From Segatella copri (lineage in GTDB: Bacteria; Bacteroidota; Bacteroidia; Bacteroidales; Bacteroidaceae), in NCBI RefSeq assembly GCF_026015625.1, contig NZ_JAPDVG010000001.1, forward strand, positions 620,001 through 684,000: 64,000 nucleotides of DNA, read 5' to 3'. Positions 16,390 through 24,529 of the stretch are shown here, piece by piece; position 1 is the stretch's first letter; each line of letters opens with the position of its first letter. The translations under genes were made by a program, and so were the position numbers. The notes beneath the pieces are model-generated. The model made no database searches. It saw only the letters and a list, made by a program, of their open reading frames with translations, and was not told where the DNA came from.

Positions 16390-16497
16390 CATTCTTTTCT
16401 GTTTCATAGCTATGCGATTTGTGACAATTGTGTGGATTCGGGAAATAAAGTTGGCGAAAATTATATTTTTATGCCTTATCTTGAAATTCGAAGAAAT

Positions 16498-16602
16498 ATT
16501 TCCGAAGAATAGAAAATTATCTCCGAAGGATAAAATAATATCTCCGATAAATAGGAAAATATCTCCGAAGGATAAAATGATATCTCCGAAAGAGAATTGT
16601 CT
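16498..16602. repeat. Tandem 21-bp repeat (about five units)
   Basis: Imperfect units of ATCTCCGAAGGATAAAATAAT begin at 16498, 16519, 16540, 16561 and 16582 (the last is partial or diverged). The 21-bp period keeps reading frames open on both strands (FGDIILS on the minus strand, KDKIISP on the plus strand), but neither frame has gene-like flanks. The array lies ~110 bp upstream of the receptor promoter. Confidence 0.75.
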
Positions 16603-16684
16603 CCTGATTATATATCCCGGCACAGATTGCTGCAGATGATTTTCTGTTGCATGCAGAACAGGATTTTCGATGTGATTTTTGTGA

Positions 16685-16889
16685 GGTGAAGGTGAAGGGT
16701 GTATTTTTAATCTTTATATTATATTCTTTATTTTAGGGTTTTTCCGATTTTTGACCCTAGGGTCTTTTTTTCGGTTTTTACCCTTACCCTTCACGCGTAT
16801 ATATAAAAAAGAGTTTTCAAACCTTCACCCTTCACCTTTTTGGCGATTCTTTTGATGATCAGAGAGTTACGGGTGAAGGGTGGTGAAGG
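16685..16889. repeat. Inverted and direct copies of a TGAAGGGTG motif
   Basis: The motif GGTGAAGGGTG occurs at 16690-16700 and 16872-16882, and its complement (ACCCTTCAC/ACCCTTCACC) at 16785-16793 and 16826-16836, around AT-rich tracts. A CCCTAGGGTC palindrome lies between. There is no gene in 16390-17000. Similar motifs occur at 63011-63031 and 63131-63148 upstream of the sugar dehydrogenase. Confidence 0.5.
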
Positions 16890-17006
16890 CACTTTCTTGT
16901 TTTGTATTAAACACTTTTTTGCATTTGGACATTTTATGGAGAGTTTGGTTGGGAACGGAGAAATATGAACTTGCTTAGGAAAAGAGAAAGGGGATGATAA
17001 AAAAGC

Positions 17007-17030
17007 CCGATAAAAGAGCTCTTTTATCGG
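17007..17030 (-). terminator. Terminator of the DUF3332 gene
   Basis: CCGATAAAAG (17007-17016) pairs with CTTTTATCGG (17021-17030) with an AGCT loop, followed by a T-rich stretch on the minus strand. Confidence 0.8.
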
Positions 17031-17608
17031 ACTGGAATTGTTATGATTATTTTCTTGTTGAATGCATAGAACAAACCATCATTCATAGCCATGCGAACCT
17101 GGTATAAACCATTGGCATCTGCTGGGACGTTGATCTTCTCGCCACTTGGCAAGCAAGCCTGGATGCTGCCATCCTCGTTGAAGCTGAAAAGCTCACGGAT
17201 ATCGCCATCCTTGCTGTATGACCAACTCTTGTGCTTCTTGTCGAACACAAAATATGATTTCTCACCATCTGGGTCGGTAATCTCGTAGCCATTCTTCAAT
17301 GTCTTGATGGCATACATGCGACCATCCTTGCCCATTACGTCCTTAGTAGTTCCTACCTGGCCAATGACTTTGTTGCCTGTCCAGAACTCGATAGAGTTGA
17401 GAACGAGAAGGTCTGCAAATGAGCACACTGCGTAAGCTGGAGAAATCAGCACGAAGATAATCTCGTTTACAAACTTGTTGTCAGTTGCTCTCTTGTTCCA
17501 GTCGAGTACGGAATTTGTCAGACCAAATGAGCCGATGCAAGAACTGAATGTCAATGCGCCCAACAGGACTGCGATGACAGGTTTAGTTAATTTTTTCTTC
17601 ATAATCAT
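17024..17608 (-). CDS. DUF3332 family membrane-associated lipoprotein
   Basis: A 194-residue protein with a signal peptide ending in a lipobox-like LTFSSC (Cys24), so it is probably an envelope lipoprotein. The region FVNEIIFVLISPAYAVCSFADLLVLNSIEFWTGN is the hallmark segment of DUF3332 and contains a likely membrane-inserted stretch. The C-terminal half is beta-rich. Function is unknown. An alternative start two codons downstream (17602, MKKKLTK) is equally good. Its stop overlaps the terminator stem. Confidence 0.85.
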   Translation of the reverse strand: MIMKKKLTKPVIAVLLGALTFSSCIGSFGLTNSVLDWNKRATDNKFVNEIIFVLISPAYAVCSFADLLVLNSIEFWTGNKVIGQVGTTKDVMGKDGRMYAIKTLKNGYEITDPDGEKSYFVFDKKHKSWSYSKDGDIRELFSFNEDGSIQACLPSGEKINVPADANGLYQVRMAMNDGLFYAFNKKIIITIPVR

Positions 17609-17634
17609 AAATTAATTAATATGTTGAGAATCTT

Positions 17635-18675
17635 TTACTTCGCAGACTCAAACTCGCGCAAGAAACGAGTGTCGTTCTCTGAGAAGAGACGAAGGTCGCT
17701 CACGCGATATTTCAAGTTGGTGATACGCTCAACACCCATACCGAAGGCATAACCAGTATAGACATTGCTGTCGATACCGCAAGCCTCAAGATCATGAGGG
17801 TCAACCATACCGCAACCTAAAATCTCAACCCATCCGGTATGCTTGCAGAAGTTGCAACCCTTACCGCCACAGATGTTGCAGGAAATATCCATCTCTGCAC
17901 TAGGCTCTGTGAATGGGAAGTAGCTAGGACGGAGACGAATCTTAGTATCTGCACCAAACATTTCACGTGCAAAGGTAAGGAGCACCTGCTTGAGGTCGGT
18001 GAAACTTACGTTCTTATCTACATAGAGACCTTCTACCTGATGGAAGAAACAGTGAGCGCGGGCGCTGATAGCCTCGTTACGGTAAACGCGGCCTGGGCAG
18101 AGTACACGGATAGGTGGCTCATGGGTTTCCATATAATGAGCCTCGTCGCCTGAAGTATGGCTGCGGAGAAGCACATTCTTGGTAACATCGTCAGAGTTGG
18201 TCTTCTCAATAAAGAAGGTGTCCTGCATATCGCGGGCAGGGTGGTCGGCAGCAAAGTTGAGCATCGTAAATACGTGCTTGTCGTCATCTACCTCAGGACC
18301 CTGGAAAAGGGTAAAGCCCATGCGAGCGAAAATGTCGATAATCTGATTCTTCACTACGGTGAGTGGATGGCGGGTACCGAGTGCTACAGGGTAGGCGGTA
18401 CGGGTCAAGTCGATATCATCGCTTGATGCCTCGGCTTCTTCCATCTGCTCCTTCAGTCCGTTGATCTTCTCAAGGGCTGCGTTCTTCAGTTCGTTGATTT
18501 TTACACCAACCTCTTTCTTCTGGTCGGCTGGCACTGTGCGGAAGTCGGCCATAAGGGCGTTAATCTCGCCCTTCTTGCTCAGATACTTGATTCGAAGCTG
18601 CTCTACTTCTTCTGCGTTTTGGGCAGTCAAAGTGCTCACTTCTTTCAAGAGTTCGTCTATTTTTTCTAATAACAT
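17635..18675 (-). CDS. pheS: Phenylalanyl-tRNA synthetase alpha subunit
   Basis: A 346-residue class II synthetase subunit that charges tRNA-Phe together with PheT, which is not in this window. The N-terminal coiled coil (~1-85) binds tRNA. Motif 2 shows as FHQVEGLYVDKNVSF and motif 3 as GMGVERITNLKY. A Cys-rich insertion (SCNICGGKGCNFCKHTGW, about residues 262-280) precedes LGCGMVDP, as in many PheS proteins. A -7 promoter element lies ~30 bp upstream, with a divergent promoter for the next gene ~45 bp further on. Confidence 0.97.
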   Translation of the reverse strand: MLLEKIDELLKEVSTLTAQNAEEVEQLRIKYLSKKGEINALMADFRTVPADQKKEVGVKINELKNAALEKINGLKEQMEEAEASSDDIDLTRTAYPVALGTRHPLTVVKNQIIDIFARMGFTLFQGPEVDDDKHVFTMLNFAADHPARDMQDTFFIEKTNSDDVTKNVLLRSHTSGDEAHYMETHEPPIRVLCPGRVYRNEAISARAHCFFHQVEGLYVDKNVSFTDLKQVLLTFAREMFGADTKIRLRPSYFPFTEPSAEMDISCNICGGKGCNFCKHTGWVEILGCGMVDPHDLEACGIDSNVYTGYAFGMGVERITNLKYRVSDLRLFSENDTRFLREFESAK

Positions 18676-18701
18676 ATCTATATTTTTATCTTTTTTGACT
18701 G

Positions 18702-18709
18702 CAAAGATA
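18702..18709 (-). promoter_or_regulatory. -7 promoter element for pheS
   Basis: TATCTTTG on the minus strand, 27 bp before the pheS start. Confidence 0.65.
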
Positions 18710-18751
18710 ACATTTTTTGCTTAAAAGATGAAATAATTCAAAAGAAAGTTG

Positions 18752-18759
18752 TACTTTTG
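18752..18759 (+). promoter_or_regulatory. -7 promoter element for the DUF4348 lipoprotein gene
   Basis: TACTTTTG lies 31 bp before the ATG at 18790. The earlier ATG at 18757 overlaps the box and so cannot be the start of this transcript's gene. Confidence 0.65.
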
Positions 18760-18789
18760 CATGGAAAATTTGAGAAATTTAATAGGTTT

Positions 18790-19647
18790 ATGAAAAAACT
18801 CTGTTTATTAACGGTGTTAATGGCGGTGCTTACCATCGTTTGTTTCACGTCTGTGGGATGCACAGACAAGAAGCCTGCGCCTGCCATTGATTCGACTTCA
18901 TCTGATACGGTGATTGCCGACACCCAAGCGATGGACTCTACAGAACAGCTGATAGAGGAGACTCCGATGCCAAAGGCGGCTGACGAGCTTTTTGATGATT
19001 TCGTGTTTAATTTTGCAGCTAACAGAAAGTTGCAGAAAAGTCGTATTGTCTTCCCGCTGCCGGTATATCACGGTAAGAAACTGACCAAGAAGATAGAAAA
19101 AAAACATTGGAAGATGGAGCATTTCTTCATGCGCCAGGATTATTACACGCTGATTTTTGATAATCAGAAACAGATGAAACTGATGAAGGATACTACTATC
19201 GATCATGCAGTAATAGAAAAGGTGTTCTATAGTAGAAAGACTGTTCAGCAGTTTGTGTTTAATCGCATCAATGGTCAGTGGATGATGACTAGCATCTGCT
19301 ACAAGCCTATGTATCAGAATAATAATGCCGATTTCCTGAAGTTTTACGGCCATTTTGCTACTGATACCGCTTTCCAGGCTCGCCACATCCATAATCCGGT
19401 GAAGTTTACCGGTCCTGATCCTGATGATGATTTCAGTACGATGACAGGCGATATAGAACCGGAAACATGGCCTGCCTTTGCGCCTCAACTGCCTCACGGC
19501 ATGATTTACAATATAATCTATGGTCAGAAATATACCGAAAGCAACCAGAAAATCTTCGTGATTCGTGGTATTGCCAATGGTATGGAAACCTCTCTTACTT
19601 TCAAAAAGATTGGAGGAAAATGGGAACTGATCAAGCTGAATATGTAG
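18790..19647 (+). CDS. DUF4348-like lipoprotein
   Basis: A 285-residue protein from the ATG at 18790, chosen because the upstream in-frame ATG falls on the promoter. The signal peptide (MKKLCLLTVLMAVLTIVCF) ends in SVGC, a lipobox, so it is probably anchored in the outer membrane. The mature part begins with an acidic, Thr/Ser-rich linker. A globular domain follows, with the DELFDDFVFNFAANRKLQKSRIVFPLP pattern typical of DUF4348. Function is unknown. It reads toward murB, 32 bp downstream, and may share its transcript. Confidence 0.8.
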   Translation: MKKLCLLTVLMAVLTIVCFTSVGCTDKKPAPAIDSTSSDTVIADTQAMDSTEQLIEETPMPKAADELFDDFVFNFAANRKLQKSRIVFPLPVYHGKKLTKKIEKKHWKMEHFFMRQDYYTLIFDNQKQMKLMKDTTIDHAVIEKVFYSRKTVQQFVFNRINGQWMMTSICYKPMYQNNNADFLKFYGHFATDTAFQARHIHNPVKFTGPDPDDDFSTMTGDIEPETWPAFAPQLPHGMIYNIIYGQKYTESNQKIFVIRGIANGMETSLTFKKIGGKWELIKLNM

Positions 19648-19679
19648 CTTTTTAGTTAGTAGTAATAGTTTTACCAGAT

Positions 19680-20735
19680 ATGAAAGATATTCGTAACTAT
19701 GGCCTTTTGGCTCACAATACATTCGGGATTGATGCTAAATGCAGCAGATTTCTAGAGTATGAATCGGTTGAGGAAGCCCGACAGATAGTGGGCTTGCTGA
19801 CAGAGGCTGATCAGCCGCTGCTCATTTTGGGCGGTGGTAGTAATCTCTTGCTGACCGGTGATTATGCAGGTACAGTACTCCATTCGGCTATTATGGGTAT
19901 TGAGGTTCTAGACAACAAGACTTTGGCAGCTGCAGAGGGGGATGATGCTTTGTGCAATCCTGATTGTGTATTCCTTTCCTGTGGTAGTGGCGAGGTGTTT
20001 GATGATGTGGTAGCTTATGCCGTGGAGCATGGTTATCATGGAGCGGAGAATCTGAGTATTATTCCGGGTGAAGTAGGTGCCAGTGCGGTTCAGAATATCG
20101 GTGCCTATGGTGTGGAAGCTAAGGATATTATATATAAGGTGGAAGCGGTTGAGATAGCTACGGGCAGAGTAGTGGTGTTTGATAATGCTGACTGTAAGTA
20201 TAGCTACCGTCAGAGTAAATTTAAGCATGAGTGGAAGGATAAGTATCTGGTGACGCATGTGATTTACCGTTTGCAGAAGACCTTCCGTCCGGATCTGGAT
20301 TATGGTAATATCCGTTCTGCGCTCGAGGCTAAGCGTATTGCTGAGCCTACAGCCCAGCAGCTTCGTGATGTCATCATAGAAATTAGAGAGGCAAAATTGC
20401 CTGATCCTAAGGTGTTGGGTAATGCAGGCAGTTTCTTTATGAATCCTATTGTAGAGAAGGCTAAGTACGAAGAACTGGCTGCTCTTTATCCGGGTATGCC
20501 TCATTATACAATCGATGATTCTCATGAAAAGATTCCGGCTGGCTGGATGATTGATCAGTGTGGCTGGAAGGGAAAGAGTCTGGGACGGGCCGGTGTACAT
20601 GATAAGCAGGCACTGGTGCTAGTGAATCGTGGCGGTGCTACGGGCGAGGAAATCGTAAAACTCTGTGAGACCATCCAGGAGGATGTGAAGCAGAAGTTTG
20701 GTATAGAGATTCATCCGGAGGTGAATGTGAAGTGA
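19680..20735 (+). CDS. murB: UDP-N-acetylenolpyruvoylglucosamine reductase
   Basis: A 351-residue FAD enzyme that reduces UDP-GlcNAc-enolpyruvate to UDP-MurNAc in peptidoglycan synthesis. It opens with NTFGIDAKCSRFLEYES. The FAD-binding segments are LILGGGSNLLLTGDYAG and SIIPGEVGASAVQNIGAYG, and NAGSFFMNP carries the catalytic Ser. The C-terminal region (AGWMIDQCGWKGKSLGRAGVHDKQALVLVN) matches type I MurB. The length is normal. It is followed after 37 bp by the MBL hydrolase gene on the same strand. Confidence 0.96.
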   Translation: MKDIRNYGLLAHNTFGIDAKCSRFLEYESVEEARQIVGLLTEADQPLLILGGGSNLLLTGDYAGTVLHSAIMGIEVLDNKTLAAAEGDDALCNPDCVFLSCGSGEVFDDVVAYAVEHGYHGAENLSIIPGEVGASAVQNIGAYGVEAKDIIYKVEAVEIATGRVVVFDNADCKYSYRQSKFKHEWKDKYLVTHVIYRLQKTFRPDLDYGNIRSALEAKRIAEPTAQQLRDVIIEIREAKLPDPKVLGNAGSFFMNPIVEKAKYEELAALYPGMPHYTIDDSHEKIPAGWMIDQCGWKGKSLGRAGVHDKQALVLVNRGGATGEEIVKLCETIQEDVKQKFGIEIHPEVNVK

Positions 20736-20772
20736 AGAATTCGTTTGTTTTCAGAAAAATATTTGATAATTA

Positions 20773-21552
20773 ATGAAGGTAACTTTATTAGGTACAGGCA
20801 CATCGGGCGGGGTTCCTTCGCTGGGGTGTAACTGTGAAGTGTGCCGAAGTACGGATCCGCATGATAAAAGATTGCGCAGTGCGGCAATGATAGAAACGGA
20901 GAATAACCGTATTCTGATAGATGCCGGACCTGATATCCGACAGCAGTTGTTGCGTGTGCCTTTCAGGAAGATAGATGGCGTCCTGGTTACGCATATCCAT
21001 TACGACCATGTTGGTGGTATTGATGATTTGCGCCCTTTCTGTATCTTTGGTGATATCAATATCTATGGCGATGAAATCGTTACTGCGGGGCTTCCTCATA
21101 CGATGCCTTACTGCTTTCCGAAGGCTGCAGAAAAGCTATATCCTGGAGCTCCTAAACTCAAATTGCATACCATTCATCCGCATGAGCATTATCAGATAGG
21201 GGATATTGAGTTTGTTCCTATCCGTGTGATGCACGATAAGATGCCTATTCTCGGCTATCGGTTTGGTAAGTTTGCCTATATTACTGATATGAAATCTATG
21301 GGTGATGAAGAATATGCTTATTTGGATGGTGTGGAAACACTCGTAATTAACGCACTCAGATTTGAGAAAACACATCACAGCCATCAGCTTGTATCTGATG
21401 CTATTGAGGTGTCGCGCAGGATAGGAGCAAAACATACTTATTTTATCCATGTGACTCATCAGATAGGTTTTCATGATGAGGCGAATAAAAGGCTGCCCGA
21501 AGGCTTTGAATTTGGCTTCGATGGAATGGAGATATATGTAGGAAATAGATGA
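20773..21552 (+). CDS. MBL-fold metallohydrolase (PhnP-like)
   Basis: A 259-residue metallo-beta-lactamase-fold hydrolase. It has the THIHYDHVGG metal motif (HxHxDH) and an N-terminal TSGGVPSLGCNCEVC whose Cys residues form the extra zinc site typical of PhnP-like phosphodiesterases. The C-terminus has YFIHVTHQIGFHDE. The substrate is unknown; PhnP cleaves cyclic phosphodiesters but no phosphonate genes are nearby. It is probably co-transcribed with murB. A 12-bp inverted repeat follows the stop. Confidence 0.85.
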   Translation: MKVTLLGTGTSGGVPSLGCNCEVCRSTDPHDKRLRSAAMIETENNRILIDAGPDIRQQLLRVPFRKIDGVLVTHIHYDHVGGIDDLRPFCIFGDINIYGDEIVTAGLPHTMPYCFPKAAEKLYPGAPKLKLHTIHPHEHYQIGDIEFVPIRVMHDKMPILGYRFGKFAYITDMKSMGDEEYAYLDGVETLVINALRFEKTHHSHQLVSDAIEVSRRIGAKHTYFIHVTHQIGFHDEANKRLPEGFEFGFDGMEIYVGNR

Positions 21553-21593
21553 ACTTTTACCGAAAAAGGCTTAAAAACAGGTCGGTAAAAGTT
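21552..21593 (+). terminator. Perfect 12-bp inverted repeat after the MBL gene
   Basis: AACTTTTACCGA (21552-21563) pairs with TCGGTAAAAGTT (21582-21593) around an 18-nt loop. There is no T-run, so it is a weak terminator or a protein-binding site. Confidence 0.45.
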
Positions 21594-21630
21594 AATTAAA
21601 TTAAAATAATAGATCTTTTACTAAGAAAAA

Positions 21631-21662
21631 TTTGCGAGTATCATAGATTATTTCTATATTTG
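21631..21662 (+). promoter_or_regulatory. Bacteroidota promoter (TTTG-N20-TATATTTG)
   Basis: TTTG at 21631-21634 and TATATTTG at 21655-21662 with 20-nt spacing match the consensus. No plus-strand gene follows; a terminator lies only ~45 nt downstream of the expected start. Confidence 0.7.
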
Positions 21663-21668
21663 CATGTG

Positions 21669-21732
21669 TGTTTTTCATAGTATTAGATTTAAGGTTAACA
21701 AGGTATTGGGGTCGCAGCGGCGACCCTTTTTT
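21669..21732 (+). ncRNA. Candidate ~64-nt small RNA
   Basis: Transcription from the promoter at 21631-21662 should begin near 21669. It would end at a strong intrinsic terminator: GGGTCGC (21709-21715), loop AGCG, GCGACCC (21720-21726) and six Ts. The ~40-nt 5' part (ATTAGATTTAAGGTTAACAA and neighbours) is unstructured and could base-pair with target mRNAs. No gene of useful length fits. The downstream 87-residue gene is on the opposite strand, so an antisense effect on its 3' end is another possibility. Confidence 0.5.
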
Positions 21733-21808
21733 GTTTTTATCCCCTTTTGGGTGACTAAAAAATACCTTTTTCCAAGGCATCTTTCCTTTCCCCAAAACGG
21801 TATATGGT

Positions 21809-22072
21809 TCATCTCTTCCGAGGTTTGAATCTCCGGTAAAGTTTCCAAGCCAACAGTGCACCGTCGAATGCTCCTGCTCCCACCTGCAGCAAACTCTGCA
21901 GTCGCTTGCTAGGACTCGCATTGCGTGACAGGATTTCAGGTTTTGTGAAAAGCGAGTTCCATAAAGTCTGAATCTTGGCATCATCGGCATCAATTTCCTT
22001 GCGTATCGTCTCTTTTTTGAGTCGTATATCATTTAAGGAATTATATTCTGTGATTTCTGAATGATTTGTCAT
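21809..22072 (-). CDS. Hypothetical protein of the YtxH/holin-X cluster (87 aa)
   Basis: An 87-residue protein. The N-terminal half is charged and helical (LNDIRLKKETIRKEIDADDAKIQTLW). The C-terminal half has a short apolar stretch (LLQVGAGAFDGALLAWKLYRRF) followed by basic residues. It lies 15 bp after the holin-X-like gene and is probably in one operon with it and the YtxH gene. It may be a membrane-associated partner of those proteins. I recognise no domain; function unknown. Confidence 0.75.
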   Translation of the reverse strand: MTNHSEITEYNSLNDIRLKKETIRKEIDADDAKIQTLWNSLFTKPEILSRNASPSKRLQSLLQVGAGAFDGALLAWKLYRRFKPRKR

Positions 22073-22087
22073 GTTGCGAAAAGGAGG

Positions 22088-22444
22088 TTATTTTTCCATT
22101 AAGAGGCTTGCCAGAAATCTGACCAATGGTCTCTCGATCCACTTATGGCGGAAAATTACAAATAATATTAATATAAATAGGTATACTGCAGCAACAATGC
22201 AGAATCCGAAAGTCAGACTACCTATTAAGTCTGCCAATGCAAAAGCAGCGCCAAAGGATAGGTAAATGAGGGTAAGCGTAAGTAAGCCCAGGAGTACCAC
22301 CGTCATGGTGATGACTGTAAGCAGGCGTACCACCTTATCCACAACATCGAGCTTCAGATATTCGCTCTGAAGCCCGATGTAATGTTTAAGCACCTCAATG
22401 AGCTGCCCGATAGTTTCTACATTTTTATCGTTAGAGAACATCAT
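22088..22444 (-). CDS. Phage holin-X-like / DUF1469 membrane protein
   Basis: A 118-residue protein with two long hydrophobic helices (LLTVITMTVVLLGLLTLTLIYLSFGAAFALADLIG and FGFCIVAAVYLFILILFVIF in outline) after a cytosolic helical start (IGQLIEVLKHYIGLQSEYLKLDVVDK). This is the layout of the putative actinobacterial holin-X/DUF1469 group, which despite its name is chromosomal and not linked to phage. It lies 12 bp after the YtxH gene. The role is probably in the envelope or membrane stress. Confidence 0.85.
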   Translation of the reverse strand: MMFSNDKNVETIGQLIEVLKHYIGLQSEYLKLDVVDKVVRLLTVITMTVVLLGLLTLTLIYLSFGAAFALADLIGSLTFGFCIVAAVYLFILILFVIFRHKWIERPLVRFLASLLMEK

Positions 22445-22456
22445 GATAGGTGATGA

Positions 22457-22669
22457 TTAAACCTCAGGAGCTGCGTCCTTGATATCGTCAACCAGATCAT
22501 CAACGTCCTTACGGCTCAACTTGATGTCGTGCTTCTTGCAGAAATCGTCTACTGCACCTGCAATCTTACTACGTGTATCCTCACCCTTCTCAGGAGCGAA
22601 AATCAAACCGAGTGCTGTACCAGCGATAGCACCGCCGAGGAAAGCACCAATGTAACCTAATGTTTTCAT
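22457..22669 (-). CDS. YtxH domain-containing protein
   Basis: A 70-residue protein with an N-terminal glycine-rich membrane helix (LGYIGAFLGGAIAGTALGLIFAPEKGEDTRSKI), the YtxH hallmark, and a charged C-terminal helix. YtxH proteins are small membrane-anchored proteins linked to general stress. It is the first gene of a three-gene minus-strand operon, with a -7 element ~58 bp upstream. Confidence 0.9.
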   Translation of the reverse strand: MKTLGYIGAFLGGAIAGTALGLIFAPEKGEDTRSKIAGAVDDFCKKHDIKLSRKDVDDLVDDIKDAAPEV

Positions 22670-22726
22670 ATGCTATAAATTTTAAACGTTAAACGATTAT
22701 CTTCTTGTCATTTTCATTTGACAATG

Positions 22727-22734
22727 CAAATATA
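22727..22734 (-). promoter_or_regulatory. -7 promoter element for the YtxH operon
   Basis: TATATTTG on the minus strand, 58 bp upstream of the YtxH start. Confidence 0.6.
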
Positions 22735-22932
22735 CTAAATTCTCTTTAAAAAACAAGCCTTTTAGCCTTAATTTTTCATTAAAAATGTTTTAATAGCCTT
22801 ATTTAACAAACTTTAGGCGGCATATTCTTCGTTTTTCGGGCATTTTTTTGTATTTTCGCAGAGTAAAAAACGCATAACGCGAAATTTATATTGAATGAAC
22901 AACAATAATAAACAATAAAACGAATAAGAATT

Positions 22933-23418
22933 ATGAAGAAAATTACAGTATTAAGCATGGGTATGTGCGCAGTTTTGGCGCTCGCAAGTTGTGGTACATC
23001 TAAGGAAAGTGCATACAAGAAGGCATATGAGAAGGCTCAGCAGCAGGAACAGCAGGCTGCTCAGGCTCCTGTTGCTCAGGAACCAGTTGTAGCTCCTCTC
23101 GAGACTCAGGCTCCTTCTGATGAGCAGACAGAAGTTGATAATGCTACTGTTCGTTCTGAGGATGTTTCTCTCATCTCTGGTTCTGGCTTGTCAAGCTATA
23201 GCGTAGTAGTTGGTTCTTTCTCTCTCAAGGCTAACGCTGAGGGATTGGCTAGTACATTGAAGAGCGCTGGCTACGATGCTCAGATCGCCCTGAACACAGA
23301 GCGTAACATGTATCGCGTGGTAGCTTCTACATTTGCTGATAAGGCTGCTGCTGTCAAGAGCCGCAATCAGCTTCGCGCTGGTAAGTATCCTGATGCTTGG
23401 TTACTCCTTAAGAAGTAA
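22933..23418 (+). CDS. SPOR domain-containing lipoprotein
   Basis: A 161-residue lipoprotein. The signal peptide ends with the lipobox LASC (Cys20). A Gln/Ala/Pro-rich linker follows (~35-70), then a SPOR domain from ~85 to 161 (YSVVVGSFSLKANAEGLASTLKSAGYDAQI...YRVVASTFADKAAAVKSRNQLR). SPOR domains bind glycan strands lacking stem peptides at division sites, so a role in cell division or septal peptidoglycan is likely. Codon use is biased toward highly expressed codons. A TATTTTCG box at 22851 may be its promoter. Confidence 0.9.
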   Translation: MKKITVLSMGMCAVLALASCGTSKESAYKKAYEKAQQQEQQAAQAPVAQEPVVAPLETQAPSDEQTEVDNATVRSEDVSLISGSGLSSYSVVVGSFSLKANAEGLASTLKSAGYDAQIALNTERNMYRVVASTFADKAAAVKSRNQLRAGKYPDAWLLLKK

Positions 23419-23454
23419 TCTGATATTATATAAGGATAAGATATCCGTAGATTA

Positions 23455-23868
23455 ATGCGAATTTTATCTATAGATTACGGTAAAAAACGTACCGGACTGG
23501 CTGTGACCGACCCATTGCAGATTATTGCCAATGGGTTGGCCACAGTTTCTACACATGAACTTTTCACTTATATCGAAACTTATATTCAGAAAGAACAGGT
23601 GGAGCGCATTGTTATCGGAAAACCGATGCAACCTAACGGGCAGCCAAGTGAAAACCTGGCAAGAGTAGAAAACTTCTACAACCGTTGGCGAAAGGCTCAT
23701 CCTGAAATTCCAATTGAATATTATGACGAGAGATTTACATCAGTTCTGGCACATAGAGCCATGATAGATGGAGGTGTAAAGAAGAAAGTGAGAAAAGAAA
23801 ATAAAGGATTGGTAGACGAGATAAGTGCTACCATCATATTACAGGATTATTTGCAATCAAGAAGATAA
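23455..23868 (+). CDS. ruvX: Putative pre-16S rRNA nuclease / Holliday junction resolvase-like YqgF
   Basis: A 137-residue RNase H-like protein. The first strand [17 protein letters not shown] carries the conserved Asp-Tyr-Gly, and later elements are [24 protein letters not shown] and [15 protein letters not shown]. YqgF/RuvX matures the 5' end of 16S rRNA in E. coli. Its stop codon overlaps the start of def by one base (TAATG), so the two are translationally coupled. Confidence 0.95.
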   Translation: MRILSIDYGKKRTGLAVTDPLQIIANGLATVSTHELFTYIETYIQKEQVERIVIGKPMQPNGQPSENLARVENFYNRWRKAHPEIPIEYYDERFTSVLAHRAMIDGGVKKKVRKENKGLVDEISATIILQDYLQSRR

Positions 23869-24425
23869 TGATTTTACCGATTTATATTTATGGTCAGCCA
23901 GTGCTGAGAAAAGTGGCTGAAGATATTACACCTGATTATCCAGATCTCAAGGTGTTGATTAATAATATGTACGAAACCCTTGATTCCAGCAACGGCATCG
24001 GACTGGCTGCACCTCAGATTGGCTTGCCTATCCGCCTCGTTGTTATCGACCTGGATGTGCTCAGCGAGGATTTCCCCGAGTATAAAGGATTCCGTCATGC
24101 TTTCATCAATGCCCATATCCTAGAGCGCGATGAGGAAAATACCGACTCTTCTGAAGAGGGATGTCTTTCTATTCCTGGTATCAATGAGAAGGTGGTTCGT
24201 CCTACACGCATCCATGTAAAGTATATGGATGAGGATTTTAATGAACATGATGAGTGGATAGGGGGATATCTGGCTCGCGTGATGCAGCATGAATTCGACC
24301 ATTTGGAGGGTACAATGTTTGTTGACCGTGTGTCTCCTCTTCGCAAGAACATGATAGCAGGAAAGCTCAAGAGTATCATCAAGGGCAATTTCCGTGCTGC
24401 CTATCGTACTAAGATACGTCGATAG
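23868..24425 (+). CDS. def: Peptide deformylase
   Basis: A 185-residue metalloenzyme that removes the formyl group from nascent proteins. The three motifs are all present: [10 protein letters not shown] (motif 1), EEGCLSIPG (motif 2, metal Cys) and [14 protein letters not shown] (motif 3, HExxH). Length is typical. It overlaps ruvX by one base and is followed by a strong terminator. Confidence 0.97.
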   Translation: MILPIYIYGQPVLRKVAEDITPDYPDLKVLINNMYETLDSSNGIGLAAPQIGLPIRLVVIDLDVLSEDFPEYKGFRHAFINAHILERDEENTDSSEEGCLSIPGINEKVVRPTRIHVKYMDEDFNEHDEWIGGYLARVMQHEFDHLEGTMFVDRVSPLRKNMIAGKLKSIIKGNFRAAYRTKIRR

Positions 24426-24437
24426 TTCTTCCGAAAA

Positions 24438-24487
24438 TATAGTAAGCTTCATGGTAATCGTGACGATTGGGCTTACTATATTTTTTT
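24438..24487 (+). terminator. Terminator of ruvX-def
   Basis: TATAGTAAGC (24438-24447) pairs with GCTTACTATA (24471-24480), followed by seven Ts. Confidence 0.85.
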
Positions 24488-24529
24488 ATTCTACATTCAA
24501 TAGGTTTTATTTCAGAGAGTTACGAACAG

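Noticed and set aside
16498..16602. Possible CRISPR array
   Set aside because: The 21-bp units are contiguous with no unique spacers and no cas genes are present.
16360..16639. Short frames on both strands through the 21-bp repeat
   Set aside because: The frames stay open only because the repeat length is a multiple of three. The encoded FGDIILS or KDKIISP repeats have no gene-like flanks, and the minus-strand frame runs through the receptor promoter.
22088..22444. Possible prophage signal from the holin-like name
   Set aside because: The holin-X/DUF1469 group is chromosomal. No other phage genes are near, and the neighbours are envelope genes.
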